Source of the DNA: Tissierellia bacterium
Lineage (GTDB): Bacteria; Bacillota; Clostridia; Tissierellales; Peptoniphilaceae
Length of the DNA stretch: 64,000 bases
NCBI GenBank assembly: GCA_030532305.1
Contig: JAUNLJ010000002.1
Coordinates: 21,041 to 85,040 of the forward strand
Reading direction: 5' to 3'
A program made the position numbers and the translations under genes. Below, one piece after another: positions 1-6,642 of the stretch (position 1 is the first letter of the stretch; each line of letters begins with the position of its first letter). A model generated the notes under the pieces. It was not told where the DNA came from. It saw nothing but the letters and a program-made list of their open reading frames with translations, and ran no database searches.

Positions 1-241
1 TGGGATAGGTCTTTTACTTATCATCTTTTTTATGGTCAGCCTTCAATTCCTACCCGATAGGGGCCAGGCTTCCGGTGCCTTAAAGCCCTATCAAATTACA
101 GAAGGCGAGACCCTTTGGACCATTGCAGAAAGTCTAAAAGACGATAAGGAAGACACCCGGGACTATATCTATAAATTAAGAAAGATCAATAAGCTAGAAG
201 ATGCCCATATCTATCCCGGCCAGATTATCTATTATAAGTAG
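1..241 (+). CDS. LysM-domain membrane protein, YneA-like (5' truncated by window edge)
   Basis: Only the C-terminal part is present; the open frame enters from position 2, so the true start lies outside the window. The visible part begins with a hydrophobic stretch (GIGLLLIIFFM), which looks like the end of a membrane anchor, and continues into one LysM domain (ITEGETLWTIAESL ... IYPGQIIYYK) that ends the protein. A short anchor followed by one C-terminal LysM is the architecture of YneA, the SOS-induced cell-division inhibitor usually encoded beside lexA in Firmicutes. LysM binds peptidoglycan. It is the last gene of a plus-strand unit, followed by an intrinsic terminator. A generic LysM wall-binding protein is the alternative; lexA itself is not visible. 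Confidence 0.7.
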   Translation, partial: GIGLLLIIFFMVSLQFLPDRGQASGALKPYQITEGETLWTIAESLKDDKEDTRDYIYKLRKINKLEDAHIYPGQIIYYK

Positions 242-277
242 GGACCTGGTTTTTAAGCTTAAAGGGAAAAGGGGTAT

Positions 278-319
278 AAAAAAGACGAGCTTACCCATAG
301 GAGCAACTTCGTCTTTTTA
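278..319 (+). terminator. Intrinsic terminator after the LysM gene, probably bidirectional
   Basis: An inverted repeat aaaaagacga (279-288) / tcgtcttttt (309-318) has A-rich and T-rich flanks on both sides. It lies between convergent genes and can end both the plus-strand LysM transcript and the minus-strand unit from 708. Confidence 0.8.
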
Positions 320-372
320 CTTAGATTAAAAAAGGCCATATCCCAGGCATCATGAATGAGCCTTACACCCAT

Positions 373-708
373 CTAGGCCTTCATGATTTTTAAGAGGTCT
401 TCTACGGAGATATCACTTTTAAGGACCTGTTTCTCAAGTTCAACTTCATCTGAAATATCGTGGACTAGAGCAATCACACGATCAATAAAATCTAGATCTT
501 CTAGTCGGTTCTTAAACTTAGATATTAAGAATATTTTGGTCCTTCTATCTCCAAAATGAATACCCACTAGGTCTTCTTCATCATATAAGACCTCATTCTT
601 GACATATGGAAATTGCCATATTTCATAATTTTCATTTTTTTCTATTCTTCGAGGGTAAGATGCTAGTAAATCCTCATTAGTAAGCAGGGTTCCGTCTAAG
701 TATTTCAA
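373..708 (-). CDS. Conserved-looking hypothetical protein, 112 residues
   Basis: I do not recognise this family. The protein is soluble-looking and acidic, with no membrane segment, signal peptide or cysteine motif. The frame can open at a GTG at 717, but that GTG is part of the Shine-Dalgarno (AAGGAGTG). The TTG at 708 sits 8 bases after GGAG and gives MKYLDGTLLTNEDLLASY, so I prefer it. The middle holds a beta-rich stretch (LVGIHFGDRRTKIFLISKF) and the C-terminus is helical (VEDLLKIMKA). It is convergent with the LysM gene and ends at their shared terminator. Its upstream region is the long non-coding stretch to xerC. Gene reality rests on the good ribosome site and uniform coding character. 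Confidence 0.6.
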   Translation of the reverse strand: MKYLDGTLLTNEDLLASYPRRIEKNENYEIWQFPYVKNEVLYDEEDLVGIHFGDRRTKIFLISKFKNRLEDLDFIDRVIALVHDISDEVELEKQVLKSDISVEDLLKIMKA

Positions 709-883
709 TCTTCTCACTCCTTATCTTTTTAAACTAGCTGATAGGGTGGCCTAGGCCGGTCTATGATCAGTCTGGTCCAAGCCCAGTAGGATAGGCTAGG
801 GCCTAGCAAGGCTAAGGGAAGTTTCCGCTTTCCAAAGGCCATATCATCATCAACTCCTTCCTTAAGTAGGGATCCCGGTCCCC

Positions 884-924
884 AAAAAACGCCTAAAGAT
901 CTGTAAGCCTTTAGGCGTTTTTTT
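884..924. terminator. Strong bidirectional hairpin terminator
   Basis: Nearly perfect inverted repeat aaaaaacgcctaaag (884-898) / ctttaggcgttttttt (909-924), with T-runs in both directions. On the minus strand it precedes an AAGGAG site (854-859) upstream of the 708-373 gene, so it could be the terminator of an upstream RNA or a leader attenuator. Confidence 0.75.
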
Positions 925-1000
925 CTAGCCCTAAGCGGCCCCTGGTCCAGACCTAGGGAGAAGATCCCACAGATTAAGTCCTGGCCTTAAAAGCTTTTTA

Positions 1001-1068
1001 GGAAGGGTCTTTTTAAAAAGGACCCAACTAGCCGAAGGGGGCAGGCAATGGAAGGGTCTTTTTAAAAA
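1001..1068. repeat. 19-base direct repeat pair in the non-coding stretch
   Basis: The sequence ggaagggtctttttaaaaa occurs at 1001-1019 and again at 1050-1068. The first copy also folds with the following ggaccc. The function is unknown. Confidence 0.8.
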
Positions 1069-1069
1069 T

Positions 1070-1103
1070 AAATAGTCACAAAATAACAATTTTGTGACTA
1101 TTT
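1070..1103. repeat. 14-bp perfect inverted repeat
   Basis: aaatagtcacaaaa (1070-1083) and ttttgtgactattt (1090-1103) are exact reverse complements around a 6-base loop. It has no clean U-tract on either side, so it is either a weak terminator or a protein-binding site. Confidence 0.7.
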
Positions 1104-1455
1104 AACCTTCTTTTTTAAAAATTTCTTTAGAGATTCTTAAAATAAAAATATCTCAAGAATTCTCTTGCAAGGCTTAGGGTCTTTAAATTTAAATAACCTT
1201 AGCTAGATCTTTTTACCATAAATCTACACCTTTAAGGTTATCCATTTTCTAGGTCTAAAAAACTTAGTCTGTCTTAGTCTATTCTCATTTAAATGTACTT
1301 AAGTCCTAGGGCCTTATTTAACTTCTTTATCTCTGGGTCATCTTAAGCCCTAGGTAGTTTACCAGGACTTCTTTTTAAACTAGATGGCCTAAAAAGAGAG
1401 CATTTATAAGAAAGCTATACTTGACCTAAGGGGCCCATAAAGGACCTCCAAAATT

Positions 1456-1476
1456 GCCCTTTTAAGGGCTTTTTTT
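1456..1476 (+). terminator. Small intrinsic terminator oriented on the plus strand
   Basis: gccctt / aagggc (1456-1461, 1464-1469) is followed by seven T on the plus strand. No plus-strand gene precedes it. On the minus strand it lies just past xerC but has only a short T-stretch (AATTTT). Confidence 0.5.
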
Positions 1477-1534
1477 ATTTTAAAGGTATCTTTCTATACA
1501 TGTATAGGCCTGACCTCTGGGGTCTCCTGGGCTT

Positions 1535-2527
1535 TTAGGGCTTTTTTAAGGCGTCGGGATTGGCCAGAGGGTTATCAAAAATGGCCTGCCTAATATCCTG
1601 GTTGTCAATATGGGTGTAAATATTGGTGGTGGCCACAGATTCGTGGCCTAAAATTTCCTGGACTGTCCGAATATCGGAATGGCCATATTGGTAGATTAAG
1701 GTGGCGGCCGTATGTCTTAACTTATGGACGGAATATTTACGGGTATCAAAACCGGCATTTTTTAAATGTTTTTCAATCATATGCTGGATGGCCCGGGGGC
1801 TCATTCGTTTTTTTCGCATACTTAAAAAGAGGGCTTTTTCATCCAGCTCGTCAGAGGTCAAATTGTTTTCTGCCCGGCAGTCCAGGTAGTCTTTAATACT
1901 TTTTTGACATGACCGGTTTAAATAGACCATCCGTTCTTTTCGTCCCTTTCCCAGAACTCGAAGGGCGGCCTGGTCCTTAATATCTTCTAGGTCGATTTGG
2001 CTAAGTTCCGATAGGCGGAGGCCACAGTTTAAGAAGATGGTGATAATGGCATAGTCCCGAGTGCGATAGAGGGCCGATCCCTTGGCCTGGTCCACCGTAT
2101 TTAAAAGGTGGATGGCCTCTTCTAGGGTCAGGTAGGTGGGGAGTTTCTTTTCTATCTTGGGTAGCTCAATATTTAGGGCTGGGTTCTCTTCTAGAAGCTC
2201 CATCCCATTGGATAGGGTGTCAAAAAAGGACCGGATACAGGATATTTTTCGATGCCGGGTCCTAACACTATTTTTTCTCACCTGACTCAGGTAGATATTA
2301 TAATTATTGACGTCTTGCCGGCTTACCTGCCTTAAATAGTCTAGGTCCACCGGGTCGATATCAATCTGGTCAAAGTCTTCAGGGTCTATGTCCAGGTCTT
2401 CCTTGGTTAGCCTAAGAAAACGCATAAATTCTCTTACATTGTAGTAATATTCTTTGACAGTGGTCTGGGCAGCCCCCTTGGCTGCACTGAGGTAGTTTAA
2501 ATAATCATCTAGGATATGTGTCTTCAC
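1535..2527 (-). CDS. xerC: Tyrosine site-specific recombinase, XerC/XerD type
   Basis: 330 residues, a little longer than the usual 295-305 of Xer proteins. The N-terminal SAM-like core-binding domain spans about 1-110 and carries an acidic insertion near 42-62 (DLDIDPEDFDQIDID). The catalytic domain has the full set: Arg171 (GLRLSEL), Lys194 (GKGRKER), His268 and Arg271 (HKLRH), His295 (LGHES) and the nucleophile Tyr304. Xer recombinases resolve chromosome dimers at dif. In Firmicutes with lexA and LysM neighbours a xerC-like gene is commonly close by. It starts at GTG, 5 bases after GGAGGGG. It could equally be a XerD or a second paralogue; no dif site was found here. Confidence 0.88.
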   Translation of the reverse strand: MKTHILDDYLNYLSAAKGAAQTTVKEYYYNVREFMRFLRLTKEDLDIDPEDFDQIDIDPVDLDYLRQVSRQDVNNYNIYLSQVRKNSVRTRHRKISCIRSFFDTLSNGMELLEENPALNIELPKIEKKLPTYLTLEEAIHLLNTVDQAKGSALYRTRDYAIITIFLNCGLRLSELSQIDLEDIKDQAALRVLGKGRKERMVYLNRSCQKSIKDYLDCRAENNLTSDELDEKALFLSMRKKRMSPRAIQHMIEKHLKNAGFDTRKYSVHKLRHTAATLIYQYGHSDIRTVQEILGHESVATTNIYTHIDNQDIRQAIFDNPLANPDALKKP

Positions 2528-2551
2528 TAGGACCCCTCCCCCTTTCTATGT

Positions 2552-2557
2552 ATTATA
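2552..2557 (-). promoter_or_regulatory. Possible -10 element for xerC
   Basis: TATAAT on the minus strand, 25 bases upstream of the xerC GTG and its GGAGGGG site. No convincing -35 was found, so this is tentative. Confidence 0.35.
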
Positions 2558-2581
2558 ACCCATAACAGGGTCTTTTTCCTT

Positions 2582-2615
2582 TAAAAAAAACAAAAACCTG
2601 CTTGCGCAGGTTTTT
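2582..2615 (-). terminator. Intrinsic terminator of rny
   Basis: On the minus strand the rny stop TAA is followed by aaaaacctgc-gcaa-gcaggttttt and a further T-run (plus-strand A-run 2582-2590). Confidence 0.88.
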
Positions 2616-4161
2616 ATTTAGCATATTCCACGGCTCGTGTTTCACGAATAACGTTGACTTTAATTTGCCCAGGGAAATCCAATTGCTGTTCAATTTCTTT
2701 GGCAATCTTTCGAGCCGTTGTGGTTATTTCAGCTTCAGAGATACTTTCTGGCTGAACAATAATCCGCATTTCTCTTCCCGCTTGGACGGCGTAGGATTTT
2801 TCTACCCCATCAAAGGAATTGGCTATATCTTCTAACTGCTCTAGACGTTTAACATAGGATTCAACGGTTTCTCTCCTGGCTCCAGGTCGAGCTGCCGAAA
2901 TAGCATCGGCTGCCTGGACTAGGATCGATTCAATGTACTTGAATTCCACATCGCCATGGTGAGCTTCAATGCCATTGATAACCTCTTCGGGCTCCTTGTA
3001 GCGTCTAGCTAGGTCTACACCTAACTGAACATGAGAGCCTTCTACCTCATGGTCCACTGACTTGCCTAGGTCATGGAGCAAACCGGCTCGCCGGGCCATC
3101 TTTTCGTTGGCGCCCACTTCTTGGGCCAGGTAGCCTGCAATACGGGATACCTCCACAGCGTGTCTAAGGACATTTTGGCCATAGCTGGTCCTAAACTTTA
3201 ACCGTCCTAGATAGTGGATAAGTTCATGGTGGACACCGTGGACACCTGCATCATAGGCAGCTTGTTCTCCACTTTCCTTAATGACCTGGTCTACTTCCCG
3301 CTCTGCTCGTGCTACGGCTTCTTCAATCCGGGTGGGATGAATTCGACCATCACGAACTAATTTTTCTAGGGCAACCCGGGCAATTTCTCGCCGGATAGGA
3401 TCAAAACAAGAAAGAACGACAGCTTCTGGTGTGTCATCAATAATCAGGTCCACTCCAGTTAGGGATTCAAAGGAACGAATATTCCGCCCTTCCCGGCCTA
3501 TGATCCGTCCTTTCATTTCTTCACTGGGTAAGTTAACAACAGATACGGTATTTTCAGCTACCTGGTCTGCTGCTAATCGTTGAATGGAGTGGACGATAAT
3601 AGACTGGGCAATCTTGTCGCTCTCGTTTCTCACACGAGCTTCATTTTCTCGAATTAAGAGGGCAGCTTCTTGGTCTAACTCCTGTTCCAGTTCTCCTAAG
3701 AGCATCTGTTTACCTTCTTCTTGAGTTAGGGAAGCTACTTTTTCAAGCTCTGAGACTCTTGCCTCGACGAGGTCGTCGGCTTGTTTTTCTTTGGCGTTGA
3801 TTTTTTCTTGTTGTTCTTGCATTTGCACTTCACGACGTTCTAATGATAGACTCTTCTTATCTAAAATATCCTCTTTATTAAGAAGTCTTTTTTCCATTTG
3901 TTGAAGTTCGCTGCGGCGAACTTGATTCTCTGCACTGGCTTGATCTCGTAATTTATGAATTTCATCTTTAGCTTCCAGTAAGAGATTGCGCTTGTTGGTT
4001 TCTGCCTCACGTTCAGCATCCAGTAAAATTCGGCTTGCCAATTCTTCAGCATTGTTTATTTTACCTTCTGTTGCCGTTTTTCGGTAGATATATCCGATAA
4101 CCACACCGATGGCTAGAAATACGAGGCCAACAATTAGAGACGTAAGAATGGGATTCTGCAA
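2614..4161 (-). CDS. rny: Ribonuclease Y
   Basis: Membrane-anchored endoribonuclease that starts bulk mRNA decay in Firmicutes. The order is an N-terminal transmembrane segment ([19 protein letters not shown]), a long charged coiled coil (about 30-200), a KH domain ([14 protein letters not shown]) and an HD domain (HAVEVSR ... [12 protein letters not shown]). The frame extends to an ATG at 4194, but the ribosome site AAGGGAGGTG lies inside that extension, 6-7 bases before a TTG at 4161. Starting there gives 515 residues, close to the 520 of B. subtilis RNase Y, and places the membrane segment at the very N-terminus. It has its own promoter and terminator. Confidence 0.95.
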   Translation of the reverse strand: MQNPILTSLIVGLVFLAIGVVIGYIYRKTATEGKINNAEELASRILLDAEREAETNKRNLLLEAKDEIHKLRDQASAENQVRRSELQQMEKRLLNKEDILDKKSLSLERREVQMQEQQEKINAKEKQADDLVEARVSELEKVASLTQEEGKQMLLGELEQELDQEAALLIRENEARVRNESDKIAQSIIVHSIQRLAADQVAENTVSVVNLPSEEMKGRIIGREGRNIRSFESLTGVDLIIDDTPEAVVLSCFDPIRREIARVALEKLVRDGRIHPTRIEEAVARAEREVDQVIKESGEQAAYDAGVHGVHHELIHYLGRLKFRTSYGQNVLRHAVEVSRIAGYLAQEVGANEKMARRAGLLHDLGKSVDHEVEGSHVQLGVDLARRYKEPEEVINGIEAHHGDVEFKYIESILVQAADAISAARPGARRETVESYVKRLEQLEDIANSFDGVEKSYAVQAGREMRIIVQPESISEAEITTTARKIAKEIEQQLDFPGQIKVNVIRETRAVEYAK

Positions 4162-4224
4162 ATGGAACACCTCCCTTATATATTCAATTTTCATGATTCA
4201 TACGAGTAGAGTTACTCTTTCATT

Positions 4225-4233
4225 ATTATAACA
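4225..4233 (-). promoter_or_regulatory. Extended -10 promoter of rny
   Basis: TGTTATAAT on the minus strand (TATAAT at 4225-4230 with the extended TG). No good -35 is present, as is typical of extended -10 promoters. The resulting leader is about 55-60 bases and holds a small hairpin (GAGTA-ACTC-TACTC). Confidence 0.65.
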
Positions 4234-4264
4234 TATATAGGGAAAATATGCTTATTAGGGAATA

Positions 4265-4290
4265 GAAAAAACTTAAGATCTTAATTTTAA
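4265..4290 (-). terminator. Weak terminator after the recA-split SbcC unit
   Basis: A TTAAGATCTTAA palindrome followed by GTTTTTTC on the minus strand just beyond the stop codon. The stem is A/T-rich, so termination may be partial. Confidence 0.45.
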
Positions 4291-4937
4291 GCTAACTCTT
4301 CCATCTTTTTTACTTGACTGACCCCATTTTTTAGGTCCACCTGGTAAATCAGGTCGCAAATCTGGGCCAGGTGGGGGTTGTGGGTGACCATAATGACCTG
4401 CCGGTCAAACATGTTGGCCGATTCCTTGATAAACTCTCCTAGATTAAAGATGTAGTCTTCACTGACATGCTTGCCAGGCTCGTCTAAAAATAGGGGGCCA
4501 TTGACTGTGGGCCGGTAGATCTCTAAAAAGGAAATACGAAGGGCTAGGGAGATAATATCTACAACCCCGCCTCCCCTGGCCTCTTCTGGCTTGGTTTTGA
4601 CACTGTAGCCATCATAGTCACTTTGGACATAAAATTCAGCCACCGGCAGGTTACGGCTTTCAGAAAACTCGATAATAAATTCAATATCTGACTCAAAAAT
4701 ATATTGGAGGCACTTGCTAACCAGGTCCTCTACTTGATTTTTTGCCTGATTTCTAGCATAGTCGGCTGTCTCTTGAAGTAAGAGGACCACCTGGTCTAGG
4801 AGCTTTTCTTTTTTTTCTATGGCTAAAAGCTGGGTCTTAACTCGGTCTAGCTCTTCGTCTAGGACCCGCTTTTCTCCCTTCCTACTATCCACTTCTGACT
4901 GCAAATTTTTATGGGCCTGCTTTAACCTGTCCAACAT
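4287..4937 (-). CDS. C-terminal half of a Rad50/SbcC-like ATPase (separate polypeptide)
   Basis: 216 residues. An N-terminal coiled coil (1-75) leads into an ABC-type lobe with a degenerate signature motif ARGGGVVDIIS (120-130), a Walker B with catalytic Asp152-Glu153 (GPLFLDEP) and the H-loop His186 (MVTHN). There is no Walker A. Together with the protein encoded at 5203-6642, which has the Walker A and zinc hook, it would form one complete SMC/Rad50-type head. Such ATPases drive DNA end processing with an Mre11/SbcD nuclease. It is the last of four tightly packed genes after recA. GGAG lies 8 bases before the ATG. The split is seen directly; joint function is inferred. Confidence 0.82.
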   Translation of the reverse strand: MLDRLKQAHKNLQSEVDSRKGEKRVLDEELDRVKTQLLAIEKKEKLLDQVVLLLQETADYARNQAKNQVEDLVSKCLQYIFESDIEFIIEFSESRNLPVAEFYVQSDYDGYSVKTKPEEARGGGVVDIISLALRISFLEIYRPTVNGPLFLDEPGKHVSEDYIFNLGEFIKESANMFDRQVIMVTHNPHLAQICDLIYQVDLKNGVSQVKKMEELA

Positions 4938-4948
4938 CCTAGCAGCTC

Positions 4949-5194
4949 CTAGTCAGCCTTAAAGTCAGGGGGGATTAGGTCTTGAGCTTTTTTAAAGAGG
5001 TCGTCAATTTCTTGGGTGAGCTTGCCTATCTCCCCTTCCAGGTCCTCAGGCCTTAGGCCTAATTTTTCTAGCTCCTGGTCTAGCTGGTCCTCTTCTTTTT
5101 TCAGCTGATCTAACCGCCACAGGGACCGGTCCCTAAGGCTCTTGGCCTCCTCTAGCTTTTTGTTGAGTTCTAATAATTTGTCATCATAATTCAT
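4949..5194 (-). CDS. Small coiled-coil protein between the two ATPase halves
   Basis: 81 residues, almost entirely heptad-like charged helix (KLLELNKKLEEAKSLRDRSL, then EEDQLDQELEKLGL), with a second helix (about 53-73) and a short tail ending IPPDFKAD. It has no enzymatic motif. It sits 8 bases after the gene for the Walker A half and 11 bases before the gene for the Walker B half, with its own ribosome site (TAGGTG). I infer that it is a third piece of the split coiled-coil arm, or a bridging subunit of the nuclease-ATPase complex. I do not know a named family for it. Confidence 0.72.
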   Translation of the reverse strand: MNYDDKLLELNKKLEEAKSLRDRSLWRLDQLKKEEDQLDQELEKLGLRPEDLEGEIGKLTQEIDDLFKKAQDLIPPDFKAD

Positions 5195-5202
5195 CTAAAC
5201 AC

Positions 5203-6642
5203 CTACTTATAATGGTCCTTTACATGACGAAGGGTCTCGTTATCAATTTCCTGGAGACAGAGGGGGCAGCGCTTATGTTCACTTAAGCCCTCCATGAGCT
5301 GGTCATAGTAAGTCTGGCTTTGCCTCTGATTTTCCTCTAGCTCTCTTTGACTGGCAGCTAAGGCCTTAGCCAGCCTGTCCTTTTTTTCCTGAACCTGTAA
5401 AAGAAGGCCTAGTTGTCCCTTCTTTTGGGCCAGCTGGTTTCTGATCTTTTCCCCTTCTTCCATCCGGTCAAATTGCTTTATAAAGGCCTGGCCCCGCTTA
5501 AGTCTTTGTCTAACGTCTTCCTTTTGGGTCTTCAGGAAAAAGAGGTCCCTTAGCCGGCTTATCTTTTCCCTAAGCTGGGCCAAGTCAATGTGGTCTAGGC
5601 CTTCTAGGTCTTGGCTAAGGGCTATTAGGTGGGCCTTTTCTTCTCTTTTTTCCTCCAGGCTTTTTTGTAGGGGCAAGACCTGGTTTATATAGGGGATCTT
5701 TTTACTAAGGGCCTGGCTAAGGGGGGCCAGGTCTTTAATAAAGTCCGTTTGGCCTAGGAGGTCTTCTGCCCTCTTTCTTTCTTGCCTAAGGCCTAAAAGC
5801 TTCCTCTGAATACTTTCTAACTGCTGGCTTTCTAGGGCCTGGATTTTTATCTCCTGGAGATAGCCTTCTAGCCTCCCTGTATAGGCTAGCTTTTTTAGGC
5901 CTTCTTCTAGGGTCCTTTTTTCAGATTCCAGGGCCTGGCTTTTAGCAAGAAGATTTTTTAGGGTCTCCCTCTTTTTTTCTTGTTTTTCTATCTTTTCAAT
6001 CAGGCTCCCTAGAGACAAAAGCCGGGCCTCTTTTTCTTCCAGATCTGAAAAAGCCTCTAAAGCCTCCTCCAGCTGGTCCCTTCTTTCCAGGTAGACCTGC
6101 TTATTTTGCGTCTCTTTTTTTCGGTCTCTGAGGGTATTTCTCATGGCATTATCTATATGGTGGACCCCCACTAAACGGCCAATGGCTGAGGCCTTTAAAG
6201 AGTCCCTTTCATTGAGGAGGAAGGGGCCTTCTAGCTGGGCCTGGTAGTTTAAGCTGGAGCTAAAATTTTCATCTAGCTTAATGGGTCGAATTCCTGTAGC
6301 CTCATAGACCTCCTCTGGGGTTTGAGACCCAAAGGACTCTAGGACCAAGTCAGTCCCATCAGGATAATAGATAGTGTAACGGTTGATGGTCTTGGACCGG
6401 GTTCTGACGATTTTGGTCTTGTTTTGAAAGCTGATGGCCACCTCAGCCTTTTTTTGCCCCTCTCTTATAAAGTCCATCCCACTGGGTTCGTTATAAAGGC
6501 ACCAGCGGATAGCGCGTAAAATAGCGGTCTTTCCACTGTCAGACCGGCCTAAAATCCCATTCATTCCAGCCTTAAATTCAAGGCAGGTATCTTCATGGGA
6601 TTGGAAATTTTTAAGTTCAATTTGCGTGATATAGTTTTTCAT
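5203..6642 (-). CDS. N-terminal half of a Rad50/SbcC-like ATPase ending at a zinc hook
   Basis: About 479 residues. The N-terminal lobe has the AAA_23/SMC start (ITQIELKNFQSHEDTCLEF) and Walker A GRSDSGKT (33-40), followed by a Q-loop region and a long coiled coil (about 180-450). The chain stops just after a Rad50-type zinc hook CPLC (460-463 counting from the upstream TTG). Walker B and the signature motif are absent and are found in the separate protein at 4287-4937. The ATG at 6642 overlaps the TGA of the nuclease gene (TGATG) and has AGGAGGG 6 bases upstream; a TTG at 6645 is the less likely start. Overlap implies translational coupling with the nuclease. Confidence 0.85.
   Translation of the reverse strand: MKNYITQIELKNFQSHEDTCLEFKAGMNGILGRSDSGKTAILRAIRWCLYNEPSGMDFIREGQKKAEVAISFQNKTKIVRTRSKTINRYTIYYPDGTDLVLESFGSQTPEEVYEATGIRPIKLDENFSSSLNYQAQLEGPFLLNERDSLKASAIGRLVGVHHIDNAMRNTLRDRKKETQNKQVYLERRDQLEEALEAFSDLEEKEARLLSLGSLIEKIEKQEKKRETLKNLLAKSQALESEKRTLEEGLKKLAYTGRLEGYLQEIKIQALESQQLESIQRKLLGLRQERKRAEDLLGQTDFIKDLAPLSQALSKKIPYINQVLPLQKSLEEKREEKAHLIALSQDLEGLDHIDLAQLREKISRLRDLFFLKTQKEDVRQRLKRGQAFIKQFDRMEEGEKIRNQLAQKKGQLGLLLQVQEKKDRLAKALAASQRELEENQRQSQTYYDQLMEGLSEHKRCPLCLQEIDNETLRHVKDHYK

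Larger units (their letters stand above)
718..1534. other. Long non-coding stretch between the hypothetical gene and xerC
   Basis: About 800 bases with no convincing protein gene. It holds a bidirectional terminator (884-924), a 19-base direct repeat (1001-1019 and 1050-1068), a 14-bp perfect inverted repeat (1070-1083/1090-1103), an A/T-rich tract (1100-1300) and a plus-oriented terminator (1456-1476). A weak minus-strand frame of 37 codons (842-729) follows an AAGGAG at 11 bases; a competing 11-codon frame in another register has a better spaced ATG. I looked for SRP RNA, RNase P RNA, tmRNA, 6S RNA and tRNA signatures and found none. Confidence 0.6.

Noticed and set aside
1070..1103. Crp/Fnr or Rex operator in the perfect inverted repeat
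   Set aside because: The half-sites have TCACA...TGTGA in the opposite order and spacing to a Crp site, and the repeat does not fit the Rex consensus.
2528..2600. A dif site beside xerC
   Set aside because: The A/T-rich segment near 2545-2570 matches a -10 promoter element better than a 28-bp dif with two Xer-binding arms.
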